NCBI GenBank assembly: GCA_019118345.1
Contig: DWZD01000040.1
Coordinates: 186,001-250,000, forward strand
DNA length: 64,000 nucleotides
Reading direction: 5' to 3'
DNA from: Candidatus Desulfovibrio intestinavium
GTDB lineage: Bacteria > Desulfobacterota > Desulfovibrionia > Desulfovibrionales > Desulfovibrionaceae
Shown here piece by piece: positions 48,069-57,908 of this stretch. Within the stretch, counting starts at the first letter, position 1, and each line of letters opens with the position of its first letter. The notes below the pieces were generated by a model. It did no database searches. It saw only the letters and a list, made by a program, of their open reading frames with translations, and was not told the DNA's origin. The position numbers and the translations under genes were made by a program.

Positions 48069-49190
48069 ATGAACATCTATCTTGTGGGGGGCGCGGTGCG
48101 CGACCTGCTGCTGGGCCGCCTGCCCCGTGAATGGGATTATGCCTTTGAAGGAACCCGGGACGATTTCCTGCGGGAATACCCCGATGCCTGCGCCGTGGGC
48201 GCCGTTCAGGTCTGCCTGCGTCAGGGCCGCGAGTTCATGCCCCTGCGCGGCGCAACCATTCAGGAAGATCTGCACCACCGCGATCTCACCGTCAACGCTC
48301 TGGCCCTGGATGCGGCGGGCCGCCTCCACGCCCATCCGCAGGCCGTGGACGATCTGCGGAATCATGTCCTGCGTCCGGCCTCCCCGTCGGCGCTGGCCGA
48401 TGACCCCGGCCGGATCTTCCGGCTGGCGCGCTTTGCCGCCTGCTGGCCGGACTGGCGACTTGCACCCGAGGCCTGGGAACAGCTGAGCCGGCAGGAGGCG
48501 GCGGCACTGGCCGCCCTGCCTGCCGAGCGGGTGGGCAGGGAGCTGCTCAAGGCGCTGGCCGGGCCTGTGCCCGGCCGCTTTCTGCGCGTGCTGGCGGAAG
48601 GCAACTGCCTGCGGCCGTGGTTTGCCGAACTGGCCGAGGCCGCGCGCATCCCCGCCGGGCCGCCCCGCTGGCATGGCAACAATTCCGTGCTGGATCACAC
48701 CTGCGAGGTCATGGATCGCTGCGCCGGGGATGCCCTTGCCGTCTGGATGGCGCTCTGTCACGATCTCGGCAAATTGCGCACCCCGCCGGACAGCTGGCCG
48801 CACCATTACGGGCATGACGCCCTTGGCGTGCCGCTGGCCCGGGCGCTGTGCGAGCGGCTGGCCCTCTCGAGCCTGCATGGCAAGGCCGCAGAAACGGCCT
48901 GCGCCGACCACATGCGCGCGGGCCGCTATGACGAGCTGCGCACGGGCACGCGGCGGGATCTGCTCTGGCGGGTGGACCGACGCGGCCTGAGCCGCCCCTT
49001 CTGGCGGCTGACCGATGCCGACAGCCGCTCCCCCTTCAGCGTGCGGGCGGAACGGGAACTGACCATCCTGCGCGCCGTACGTCTGCCGGACGAATGGCGC
49101 AATCGCGGCCCGGACTCGGCGCGGCATCTGCGCGACCTGCATTGCGCGGCCCTTGCGGCGGCGCGGACGACGGACGAAACGAAAAACTGA
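48069..49190 (+). CDS. cca: CCA-adding/tRNA nucleotidyltransferase family protein
   Basis: MNIYLVGGAVRDLLLGRLPREWDYAFEG; HHRDLTVNALALD; DDPGRIFRLARFAA; HD-type ALCHDLGKLRTPP. Confidence 0.9.
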   Translation: MNIYLVGGAVRDLLLGRLPREWDYAFEGTRDDFLREYPDACAVGAVQVCLRQGREFMPLRGATIQEDLHHRDLTVNALALDAAGRLHAHPQAVDDLRNHVLRPASPSALADDPGRIFRLARFAACWPDWRLAPEAWEQLSRQEAAALAALPAERVGRELLKALAGPVPGRFLRVLAEGNCLRPWFAELAEAARIPAGPPRWHGNNSVLDHTCEVMDRCAGDALAVWMALCHDLGKLRTPPDSWPHHYGHDALGVPLARALCERLALSSLHGKAAETACADHMRAGRYDELRTGTRRDLLWRVDRRGLSRPFWRLTDADSRSPFSVRAERELTILRAVRLPDEWRNRGPDSARHLRDLHCAALAAARTTDETKN

Positions 49191-49258
49191 CCCCCCGCCG
49201 CGACCGCCGGGAAGGACGCGCCCCTTGCGCGCTCCGACCGCAGGGACGCGGTGCCGCC

Positions 49259-49684
49259 CTATCCCGAAGCCGCGCAGGCGGCCTGCAGGCAGCGCGCGGA
49301 CAGTGCGTCCATGTCCGGCCCATGATCCAGCCCGGCCAGATGGGCCATGCCGTGCGCCAGCAGGCGCAGCAGATGTTCCGTGCCATCCTGCCCATAGATC
49401 AGACATTCCCGCCGCCAGGTGGGCAGGGAAAGCAGAAGCTGCCCGGGCAGGGAGGCGTCCCCCGGAAAGGACAGCACATTGGTCGGCCCGATGCAGCCCA
49501 GATGGCGGGCATTGGCCCGCGCCATGCCGCCGTCGTCCACCAGATGCAGAACCACCGACGGCAGGGCATGGCCGCAGGCCTCGATTTCCCGCCGCATGCG
49601 CTCCAGCATCCGCCGCACCTGCCGCACATCCGGCTCGCACAGCCAGGCGTGGGCGGGGGTATGCGCAATGATTTCCACAGTCAT
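49259..49684 (-). CDS. ybeY: Endoribonuclease YbeY
   Basis: HGMAHLAGLDHG metal-binding motif; TNVLSFPGD. Confidence 0.93.
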   Translation of the reverse strand: MTVEIIAHTPAHAWLCEPDVRQVRRMLERMRREIEACGHALPSVVLHLVDDGGMARANARHLGCIGPTNVLSFPGDASLPGQLLLSLPTWRRECLIYGQDGTEHLLRLLAHGMAHLAGLDHGPDMDALSARCLQAACAASG

Positions 49685-49882
49685 GGTTTTCCTCCGGCCT
49701 GCCGGCCGCCGTCAGGGCCAGAAGGCATCCGCGCGCCGCCCGCGAAAACCTGAACCTTTCGCCGGGCAAGGCGACGGAAAAACCGGTCGAAGCGGCATCG
49801 GCAGACTTCGGATCCGACCTTTCCCGGCAACAACGCATGCGGCCAAAACGGCTTTGCGGCAGTTGGCCAGTGCGTCCCGCTC

Positions 49883-52345
49883 CTAGCGCGGCGCGCTCCC
49901 GCTCTCCGGCCCCCGGGGCGCGGATTCGCTGCCCGCCCGTTCCGCCGTGTGCGCGGGGCCGGGCATATCCGTGCCGTAGAGGCCCCCGGCCCCAAAGGCG
50001 GCGGACGGAGGCGGCGGCGCGGGCACCGTGGCCGCCGCAGGACGGGGCGCGGCCTGCGGCTGAACCCGCGCTTCAGTCCGGCTTTCCGGCCTGTTCTCGG
50101 CCTTGGCCGCCGCACCGCCCTTGAGCTTGTCGTCGGGGTAGACGATGCGCTGGTGGAAGATGCCGGTCAGGATGCGCTGGAAGTTCTCGCTCAGGAAATG
50201 CAGATCCTTGAAGGTCAGCTCGGATTCGTCCAGCTGGCCCTCGGAAAAGATGCCCTTGATGATGGTGTCGATATGCGAGCGGATACGCGCGGGCGTGGGA
50301 TCGGTCAGGGTGCGGCTGGAGGCCTCCACCGAATCGGCCAGCATGAGAATGGCGGCTTCCTTGGTTTGGGGGCGCGGCCCGGGATAGCAGAAGTCGGACT
50401 CGCGGGGCTTTTCGCCCAGATTGATGGCCTTCTGATAGAAGTAGCGGATGATGCGCGTACCGTGATGCTGGCGGATGATGTCGATGATTTCCTGTCCCAG
50501 GTTGTAGCGTTCGGCCAGTTCCGTCCCCTTCTTGACGTGGGAGATGAGGATGAGCGCGCTCATGGACGGCGCGAGCTTGTCGTGCTTGTTGGGGCCGCCG
50601 AACTGGTTTTCGATGAAGTATTCGGGATAGGCGATCTTGCCCGCATCATGGTAGAGGGCCGCCACCTTGCACAAGAGGCTGTTGGCGCCGATGGCCTTGG
50701 CCCCGGCCTCCACCATGTTGGCCACCACCAGCGAATGGTGATAGGTGCCGGGAATGGTGACCATGAGTTCCTGCATGAGCGGATGCTCAAGACTCATGAG
50801 TTCCATGAGGCGGAAGCGCGTACTGTAGCTGAAGGTCAGCTCCAGCACCGGACTCAGGGCAAAGAGCAGGATGAGCGACACCATGCTGTTGACAAGTACG
50901 GCCACGGCATGGGCCGGATAAAGATCCAGCGGCACACTGGAGGAAAGCAGCAGGCCCAGACAGATGATGGCCTGACCGATGGTCAGGGGGATGATGCTCC
51001 AGACCACGTCCTGCCGGTTCTGGGCGCTGGTCACGAGCCAGGTGGCCAGCATGCCGCCGAGGAAATGAAACAGGAAGATTTGATAGCCCTGCTGGAACAT
51101 GAGGGTCACGAAAAGGCAGAGCAGAAGCCCCATGGTGCAGTAGCGCCGGGCGGCAAAGACCATGGCCACCAGCCCCACGGCCCCGGCCACGGGATAGGCC
51201 ACGGCAAAGGCCGTGAGATGATTGAGATCGCTCACCACGAGGCTCAGGCCATAGAAGGCCTTGGCCCCGATGCCGAAGATCAGGAGAACGAGCGAAATGA
51301 GCAGCATGTCCTTGCAGCGCAGGGGCGTGCCCGGCTTGCCGCTGGGGGCCATGAAAAAGCCGATGGCCAGAATGAGGGAAAAGAGAAAGGCCCCGCCGGC
51401 CACGCTCCAGTGCATGCCTTCGGTGGCCTGATCATAGAGGGCCTGAATCTTGATCTGCTGTTCGCGGCTGACGCGCGCGCCCTTGCGGACGATAAGCTCG
51501 CCCTTCTGTATCTGGTAGAAAACCGGCTCCACATTTTCGGCCACCGCATTGCCGCGCTTCTGCGTGGCCTCGCGGTTGAGGGTCAGGGTCGGGGGCAGGG
51601 TGGCCGCCAGAAAGGCGCTCAGGGCGCGGCGGGCATGGGCGCTCAGGCTCTTTTCCCGCTGCATGAGCGACGAGACTTCCGCCAGAAAGGACTGCACGTC
51701 CGGCAGGCTGGTCACATCCGGGCGCAGGAGTTCCGAACCGTTGTCCAGATTGTGGATGATGGCCCCGGCCCGTCCTACCCGCGCCACACGAATATCGCTG
51801 ACAAGCCCCTCGGTCAGGCGGCTGCTGGCAAGCGGCACCAGCGTCTTGAGCAGATAGGCCTGCACTTCGGGCTGAGCCAGCTGCTGCAGGATATCCTCGG
51901 CCACGCCCGGCGACATTTCGGCGGTCAGCCGCTGCAGCACCCGTTCGGCTGAGGGCGGCGCATCCGGGGTTTCCGGCGGGCGAACGCCCCCCTCTCCCGA
52001 CAGTTCCCTGATCACGGCCAGCACAAGGCTCTGAAAATGGGTCAGCGGTTCGAGGCTGAGATCGTACACCGGCGGCTGCAGCATGAGCACCTGCTTGCGC
52101 CGGGCGGCGGTCGCCTGCGAGTCCTCCACCTGCATGTCGCGGTCGGCCACCACATCATGATCGGCCACCTGGCCGGCCACATAGAAATGGCGGCCCCCCT
52201 CGAAGTTGGCCCCGGCCAGCAGCGACAGGAGAAAAAGCGCCCCCACCAGCACAAGCAGCCCCTGCCCGCAATGATGCCGGGCGCGGATGGTGCGGACAAG
52301 CGCGGAGAAGCTAGAGGGGCGAACAGCTTTTTTCGGCGTCGTCAT
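49883..52345 (-). CDS. 7TM-HD family phosphohydrolase (PgpH-like)
   Basis: Extracellular domain, 7 TMs, then HPLMQELMVTIPGTYHHSLVVANMVEAGAKAIGANSLLCKVAALYHDAGKIAYPEYFIENQ. Confidence 0.93.
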   Translation of the reverse strand: MTTPKKAVRPSSFSALVRTIRARHHCGQGLLVLVGALFLLSLLAGANFEGGRHFYVAGQVADHDVVADRDMQVEDSQATAARRKQVLMLQPPVYDLSLEPLTHFQSLVLAVIRELSGEGGVRPPETPDAPPSAERVLQRLTAEMSPGVAEDILQQLAQPEVQAYLLKTLVPLASSRLTEGLVSDIRVARVGRAGAIIHNLDNGSELLRPDVTSLPDVQSFLAEVSSLMQREKSLSAHARRALSAFLAATLPPTLTLNREATQKRGNAVAENVEPVFYQIQKGELIVRKGARVSREQQIKIQALYDQATEGMHWSVAGGAFLFSLILAIGFFMAPSGKPGTPLRCKDMLLISLVLLIFGIGAKAFYGLSLVVSDLNHLTAFAVAYPVAGAVGLVAMVFAARRYCTMGLLLCLFVTLMFQQGYQIFLFHFLGGMLATWLVTSAQNRQDVVWSIIPLTIGQAIICLGLLLSSSVPLDLYPAHAVAVLVNSMVSLILLFALSPVLELTFSYSTRFRLMELMSLEHPLMQELMVTIPGTYHHSLVVANMVEAGAKAIGANSLLCKVAALYHDAGKIAYPEYFIENQFGGPNKHDKLAPSMSALILISHVKKGTELAERYNLGQEIIDIIRQHHGTRIIRYFYQKAINLGEKPRESDFCYPGPRPQTKEAAILMLADSVEASSRTLTDPTPARIRSHIDTIIKGIFSEGQLDESELTFKDLHFLSENFQRILTGIFHQRIVYPDDKLKGGAAAKAENRPESRTEARVQPQAAPRPAAATVPAPPPPSAAFGAGGLYGTDMPGPAHTAERAGSESAPRGPESGSAPR

Positions 52346-53309
52346 AAGCGCTCACAATTGCCCCCACCAGAGGATGCCGCACCACGTCAGCCTTGCTGAA
52401 GGCATGTACGGCAAGCCCAGGAACATCGTGCAGCACCTGCAGGGCATGCACCAGGCCGGAACGTCCGTGGGGGGTCGCGTCCCGGGCAGGCAGATCGATT
52501 TGCGTGGTGTCGCCGGTGACGACCACCCGCGAACCGAAACCCATGCGGGTCAGAAACATCTTCATCTGCTCATGCGTGGTATTCTGGGCTTCGTCCAGAA
52601 TGATGAAGGCGTCATTGAGCGTCCGGCCGCGCATGAAAGCCAGCGGCGCAACCTCGATAATGCCGGTTTCCAGCATGGACGCCACCCTGGGCTGCGGCAT
52701 CATGTCATGCAGGGCGTCGTAGAGGGGACGCAGATAGGGATTGACCTTTTCCGCCAGATCGCCGGGCAGGAAACCCAGACGCTCCCCGGCCTCCACGGCC
52801 GGACGGGTAAGGACAATGCGCTTGACCTTGTGCTGCTGCAGGAGGGAAAGGGCCATGGCCACGGCCAGATAGGTCTTGCCCGTGCCCGCCGGGCCGACGG
52901 CAAAGACCAGCTCATGGCGGCGCAGGACATCCAGATAACGCTTCTGGGCCGTGTTGCGGGCCGCCACGCTCTTGCGCGGCGTATTGACAAAGACGGCCTC
53001 GCGGAACACCTGCCGCAGATCAAGGCCCGGATCGCCGCTCAGCATGGCATAGCTGCGCAGCACGTCCTGCCGGCTGATGTCCACGCCCTCGCGCAGCAGC
53101 GCGTACAGCTGGATGAGCACATTGCAGACCCGCTGCCGCACCTGCCCGTCGGGCGCGTCCACCCAGAGATGGGAACCGCGACTGCCCAGCCGTGCGCCGC
53201 TGGCCTCGGCCAGCAGATCGAGATGCAGGTTCTGCGGGCCGAACAGCGCCGCCGCCAGCACGGGGTCGTCAAAATCCACCGTTTCCACATGTTCCGAATG
53301 CAACACCAT
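52311..53309 (-). CDS. phoH: PhoH family protein
   Basis: VGPAGTGKTYLAVAMAL; RPAVEAGERLGFLPGDLAEKVNPYLRPLYDAL; FIILDEAQNTTHEQMKMFLTRMGFGSRVVVTGD. Confidence 0.96.
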   Translation of the reverse strand: MVLHSEHVETVDFDDPVLAAALFGPQNLHLDLLAEASGARLGSRGSHLWVDAPDGQVRQRVCNVLIQLYALLREGVDISRQDVLRSYAMLSGDPGLDLRQVFREAVFVNTPRKSVAARNTAQKRYLDVLRRHELVFAVGPAGTGKTYLAVAMALSLLQQHKVKRIVLTRPAVEAGERLGFLPGDLAEKVNPYLRPLYDALHDMMPQPRVASMLETGIIEVAPLAFMRGRTLNDAFIILDEAQNTTHEQMKMFLTRMGFGSRVVVTGDTTQIDLPARDATPHGRSGLVHALQVLHDVPGLAVHAFSKADVVRHPLVGAIVSAYDDAEKSCSPL

Positions 53310-53454
53310 AGGCAGCCAACATAGCCCATTTCCCCTCCCCTGTCCATGCCGCCCTCCCCCCGGCGGCAAAGAGTTCCCCGGCACAGGTATTGCAGGCGGC
53401 ATCGGCGATCCGCCGCCGCCGTTTCGGGCGGCAAAAATTGCAGGAGTTTCCCCC

Positions 53455-54675
53455 ATGAGCATTTCCGGCCTCGGCCTCTATACCGGCAGCAGTTACCAGT
53501 GGCAGGCCCTGCAGAGCCATTCCGCCTCCGGCACAGGCGGCGGCCAAAACAGCCTCAGCAGCCTCAACGCCTACAATGCGGACATGACCAGCCAGATTGC
53601 GGGCATGGTCGAGCTGGTGCAATACGCCATGCAGGCCATGGGACTTTCCGAGGACAGCCGGGTGACCTTCAGCCAGATCACCAAGTATCAGCAGCAGCTT
53701 GAAAAGCAGTTTGACGATTCCCTCAAGAAGGCGCTGGAAGAATCCTCCATCGGCGATCTGTCCGGCCTGACCTTCACCCTCGCTCCTGACGGCACCCTGA
53801 CCGCCGCCGGCGCCACGGAAACGGATGCCGCCAAGGCGCAAGGCTATCTGGACGAGCATCCCGAACTGGCGCAGACGCTCCTGCAGCGCCTGCAGGATGC
53901 CGGCATCGAGCTGACGGAAGAACTGACCTTCTCCGTATCCTCCAACGGCACATTGAATCTGCTCAGCGGTTCCGCCAACGATCTTCAGGCCCTGCTCGAC
54001 GAACAGGCGGAACTCGTGAACGAATTGCGCGCGGGCCTCGAGGGCATCAACGTCAATCTGGACGATCTCACGCTGGTCTTTGACGATGCGGGCAATCTCG
54101 TGGCCGACGGGGATCATCCGCAGGCTTATGACATCAACAGCTGGCTGCGGCAGCATGAGGAACTGCAGGATCTGCTTGCGGCCAAGCTGGAAGAGGCAGG
54201 CATCGACCGCGCCGATGTGTCCCTTGCCCTGCCCGCCGGGGGCGGCATGACCGTCGCCCTGTCCGCCGACGACACGGCCGGGATTCAGGAAGTGCTCAGC
54301 CAGCAGAGCGAAACGGGCAAGGCCCTGTATGACGGCCTTGCCGATGTGGGCATCGATCCGGACATCACCTTTTCCCTGCAGGTGGAAAGCGACGGCAGCG
54401 TCACCATCAACAGCGCCCACCCCGATGCCGACAAGCTGCGGCAACTTTTCGAGAACAATGCGGAACTGAGCAAGCAGTATGCGCAGGTGCAGGCCCTGTC
54501 GGGCATCGAGGACGCCCGGGCCGCCCTGCAGATCAATCCTTCGGCCATGCGCACCCGCCTGCAGATGGAAACCATTGCCACATCCTGGTTTTCCAGCCAG
54601 TCCGCCAGCAGCTTCGGCACCTATTCCGGCTCGAGCGGCCTGAGCCTGCTGACCGGCCTGAACCTGAACGTCTAG
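53455..54675 (+). CDS. Repeat protein of unknown function (about five degenerate 50-aa repeats, no Cys)
   Basis: Recurring [LI]TFxLxxDGxLxxxxxxxxDxxxxQxxLxxxxELxxxLxxxLxxxGI; ends at a strong terminator. Confidence 0.8.
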   Translation: MSISGLGLYTGSSYQWQALQSHSASGTGGGQNSLSSLNAYNADMTSQIAGMVELVQYAMQAMGLSEDSRVTFSQITKYQQQLEKQFDDSLKKALEESSIGDLSGLTFTLAPDGTLTAAGATETDAAKAQGYLDEHPELAQTLLQRLQDAGIELTEELTFSVSSNGTLNLLSGSANDLQALLDEQAELVNELRAGLEGINVNLDDLTLVFDDAGNLVADGDHPQAYDINSWLRQHEELQDLLAAKLEEAGIDRADVSLALPAGGGMTVALSADDTAGIQEVLSQQSETGKALYDGLADVGIDPDITFSLQVESDGSVTINSAHPDADKLRQLFENNAELSKQYAQVQALSGIEDARAALQINPSAMRTRLQMETIATSWFSSQSASSFGTYSGSSGLSLLTGLNLNV

Positions 54676-54699
54676 ACCCGGCGCGAGCCGAAACCGTCC

Positions 54700-54724
54700 G
54701 GCGGGGGAAACCCCGCCTTTTTTT
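54700..54724 (+). terminator. Rho-independent terminator
   Basis: GGCGGGG-GAAA-CCCCGCC-TTTTTTT. Confidence 0.93.
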
Positions 54725-54937
54725 GTGCGCACTCCCCCTGTCCGGGCCGCATGCGGACGTTTCGCCCACCGTCATCGCTCAAGGCGGGGCATCCGCAAAA
54801 AAGTTTCCTTCATCCGCAAAAAAAGGGGTGACAAGCCCCGTTTCTCTGCCTATTCATGGGCCATACCCGCCCCTTTTTTCGTCGGCCCGGCGGGCAAGAC
54901 AGGCCGATGCCACCGCATCCCCACAAAGGAGCATCCA

Positions 54938-56134
54938 TTGGAGAACACGGAACGCCAGTTCAGCACCCTCAATCATTTCATTCTCTGGTTCGGCGCCTCC
55001 ATTTCCATCGCCGAAATCGTCACCGGCACCCTGCTCGCCCCCCTGGGGCTGGAACAGGGGCTGAAAAGCATTCTGCTCGGCCATGTCATCGGCGCCTCCA
55101 TCCTGACGCTGGCCGGCCTGATCGGCGCCTGCAGCGGTCTTTCGGCCACGGCCTCCTTCCGCATTTCCTTCGGCCGCTACGGCTCCTATGTCTTTTCCGT
55201 CCTCAACATGGTGCAGCTGCTGGGCTGGACGGCGGTGATGATCATTTGCGGCTCCAAGGCCATTGACGGCATCAGCCGGGTGCTGCTGGGCTTCGAGAAT
55301 GAACGCTTGTGGTGCCTTTTCATCGGCGGCCTGATCCTCATCTGGATTTCGCGCGGCCTGCAGGCCATTTTCCGTATTCACACCGTTGTGGTGGCAGCCC
55401 TCTTTCTCTGCTTCATGGCCCTGGCCTGGCAGGTCATCAGCTCGCCCGTGCCCACGACCGGCGGGGGCGGAGAAGGCATCAGCTTCGGCAGCGGCGTGGA
55501 ACTGAGCGTAACCATGTGCCTTTCGTGGCTGCCGCTCATCTCAGACTATTCCCGCATTCTCAAAAAGCCGGTCAGCGGCACCATCATCGGCGTCACGGGC
55601 TATTTTCTGGGCAGCATGCTCATGTTTTCCATCGGCCTCGGCGCGGCCCTGCTGGCCGGCACCTCAGAAATCAGCGAAATGCTGCTCGGCGCGGGTCTCG
55701 GGCTGGCCGGTCTCTTCATCGTGGCCTTTTCCACGGTGACCAATACCTTTCTGGACGCGCACTCTTCCGGGGTCAGCGCGGCCAATATCCTGCCCGGGAT
55801 CAACGAACGCCGTGTGGGGGTCTGCGTCTGCGCGCTGGGCACGCTGGTGGCCCTCTTCGTGCCCCTGAGCAGCTATGAGGACTTTCTCTACTTCATCGGT
55901 TCGGTCTTTGCGCCGCTCTTTGCCATCCTGCTCGTGGACTTCTTCCTTTTCCGGCGGCGGGACATCGGGCAAAGCCTCAACGTGCCCAATCTCCTGCTCT
56001 GGCTGGCGGGCTTCATCGTCTATCGCCTGCTGCTCTCCACGAGCATCTTCCTCGGCACGACCTTCCCGGTCATGTGCATCATCGCCCTGGCCTGCGTGCT
56101 CATGAATCTTGCGCTGGGCAAACGGCGCGCCTGA
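54938..56134 (+). CDS. NCS1-family permease, cytosine/hydroxymethylpyrimidine (CytX-like)
   Basis: TTG start with AAAGGAGC upstream; ~12 TMs; LGHVIGASILTLAGLIGACSGLSATASFRISFGRYGSYVFSVLN. Confidence 0.82.
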   Translation: MENTERQFSTLNHFILWFGASISIAEIVTGTLLAPLGLEQGLKSILLGHVIGASILTLAGLIGACSGLSATASFRISFGRYGSYVFSVLNMVQLLGWTAVMIICGSKAIDGISRVLLGFENERLWCLFIGGLILIWISRGLQAIFRIHTVVVAALFLCFMALAWQVISSPVPTTGGGGEGISFGSGVELSVTMCLSWLPLISDYSRILKKPVSGTIIGVTGYFLGSMLMFSIGLGAALLAGTSEISEMLLGAGLGLAGLFIVAFSTVTNTFLDAHSSGVSAANILPGINERRVGVCVCALGTLVALFVPLSSYEDFLYFIGSVFAPLFAILLVDFFLFRRRDIGQSLNVPNLLLWLAGFIVYRLLLSTSIFLGTTFPVMCIIALACVLMNLALGKRRA

Positions 56135-56196
56135 ACGCCCGCCCGGCAGGCCAGCATGCCCCGACTGACGGCGTCGGTTGACGGCTTTGGATAGCA

Positions 56197-56230
56197 AAGG
56201 GGGAGGAACCGCAGAAAGTTCCTCCCCCTT
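56197..56230. terminator. Bidirectional terminator between convergent genes
   Basis: AAGGGGGAGGAAC-CGCAGAAA-GTTCCTCCCCCTT. Confidence 0.75.
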
Positions 56231-56262
56231 CTCATGAGATGCGCCTTCACGGCACAAGCGGG

Positions 56263-56961
56263 CTACCAGCCCCCCTGCTCCCCGGCGGGCATGGTATATT
56301 CCCGAACCTCGTTGAAAATGCGTCCGTCCGGCTCAAGGCCCATACCGCGCGCCTTGTCGTACCATTGCGCGGACTGGGCGGGATCCTCGCTCACGCCCAC
56401 GCCGTGCTCGTAGCAGGCCCCCACATACAGCATGGCCTGCCCGTAACCGGCCTGCGCGGCCTTGAGCGCCCAGTCGAAAGCGGTCTGCGGATTCTTTTCC
56501 ACAAAGCGGCCCTTGGCGTAATACTGCGACAGGGCATAGGCCGCTTCCGGCAGACCGCCGTCAGCCGCCCGCCGCATCCAGTGCAGGGCCTTGGCCCCGT
56601 CCTGCGGCACGCCGATGCCCGACTGATAGGCGTAGGCCAGCAGGAGCTGCGCCTCCAGATCGTTCTGCTCAGCGGCCAGCGCGTACCATTGCAGGGCCGT
56701 TTCCATGTTCTGCTCGACGCCCAGACCGCTTTCGTAGCAACGCCCCAGCATGACCTGCGCCCGGGGGTTGCCCTCCGAGGCCAGAGGCTGGATCAGCCGC
56801 AGGGTTTTGGCATACTGACCGATGTTGAAGGCCGTCCAGGCCTGATTGAGCGTGTCCTCCACCGAGGCGGCCCGCACAGGCTCCGCCCCCGCCAGCAACA
56901 GCCCGACCGCCAGCGCCGCCGCGCAGGCCCTGCAGACATATTTGCGGATTTTCCCTTTCAT
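56263..56961 (-). CDS. Secreted Sel1-repeat protein
   Basis: Signal peptide; repeats AxxxLGxxYExGxGVxxxxxxAxxWYxxAAxxxxxxA. Confidence 0.9.
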   Translation of the reverse strand: MKGKIRKYVCRACAAALAVGLLLAGAEPVRAASVEDTLNQAWTAFNIGQYAKTLRLIQPLASEGNPRAQVMLGRCYESGLGVEQNMETALQWYALAAEQNDLEAQLLLAYAYQSGIGVPQDGAKALHWMRRAADGGLPEAAYALSQYYAKGRFVEKNPQTAFDWALKAAQAGYGQAMLYVGACYEHGVGVSEDPAQSAQWYDKARGMGLEPDGRIFNEVREYTMPAGEQGGW

Positions 56962-57080
56962 GCTAATACTCCTTTGCGGGCAAGATGATGCCCACCGCCA
57001 GCATATAAGCATGGCGGCGTCTTTCACAAGGGGGGCGCGGCACCTTCCCGCCGGCATCGGAATCGAAAACGCTTTTTCAC

Positions 57081-57908
57081 ATGACGCAACAGCCCAGAAT
57101 ACTTGTACGCGGCGCAGGGGAAATGGCCACGGGCATTGCCCTGCGGCTGAAGGCGGCGGGCTTTCGCCTGCTGGCCCTGCAGGAACGCGCCCGGCCCACG
57201 GCCGTGCGCCGGGGCGTCAGCTTTTCCGAGGCCGTCCATGAGGGCGTGTGGCGCGTTCAGGGGCTGACGGCGCGTCACCTGCCCGGCCCGCAGGGCTGTT
57301 CGGCCTGCTGGCGCAATGACGAGATTCCCGTATTGACCTGCCCCGAAACGGAAAGCCTGGCCGTCCTGCGACCGGATATCTTCATCGAAGCCACCCTGCG
57401 CAAGCGTCCGGCCCCGCTCGGACGCGAACTGGCCGCGCTGGTGCTGGCCCTCGGCCCCGGATTTACGGCGGGATGCGACGCCCATCTTGTCATGGAGACC
57501 CATCCCGATCTGTGCGGGCGGATCCTGTCCAGCGGGCAGGCCCTCGCACCGCAACGGCCAGCGGACGGACAAGCCGACCGGCGGCATCTCTACGCGCCCG
57601 GGGACGGCCTGTTTCGAACCGCCGCCCGGTTGGGCGACCGGTATGAACGCGGTCAGCCTGTGGGCTTTTTGCATACCGCCACGGATACGCTGGCCCTGCC
57701 CGCGCCCATGACGGGCATGCTGCGCGGCCTGCTGCGCGACAAAACTCCCGTGCGGCGCGGCGTCAAGCTGGCCGACATGGACGACAGGCCGCACATCACT
57801 CCCTATACCCCATCCACACGCGCCGCCACCCTGGGACAGGCCGTCGCCCGCCTTGTCCGGCAGTGGCAGCAAGGAGAATTGCATGACCCCGACCGATCCC
57901 CGGCCTGA
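57081..57908 (+). CDS. yqeB: YqeB family (selenium-dependent molybdenum hydroxylase maturation) protein
   Basis: ILVRGAGEMATGIALRLKAAGF; PDIFIEATLRKR; ALGPGFTAGCDAHLVMET. Confidence 0.85.
   Translation: MTQQPRILVRGAGEMATGIALRLKAAGFRLLALQERARPTAVRRGVSFSEAVHEGVWRVQGLTARHLPGPQGCSACWRNDEIPVLTCPETESLAVLRPDIFIEATLRKRPAPLGRELAALVLALGPGFTAGCDAHLVMETHPDLCGRILSSGQALAPQRPADGQADRRHLYAPGDGLFRTAARLGDRYERGQPVGFLHTATDTLALPAPMTGMLRGLLRDKTPVRRGVKLADMDDRPHITPYTPSTRAATLGQAVARLVRQWQQGELHDPDRSPA

Noticed and set aside
47184-49838. 884-aa minus ORF and 656-aa plus ORF (47220-49190)
   Set aside because: Open-frame extensions of birA and cca through each other; supported starts are 48059 (birA) and 48069 (cca).
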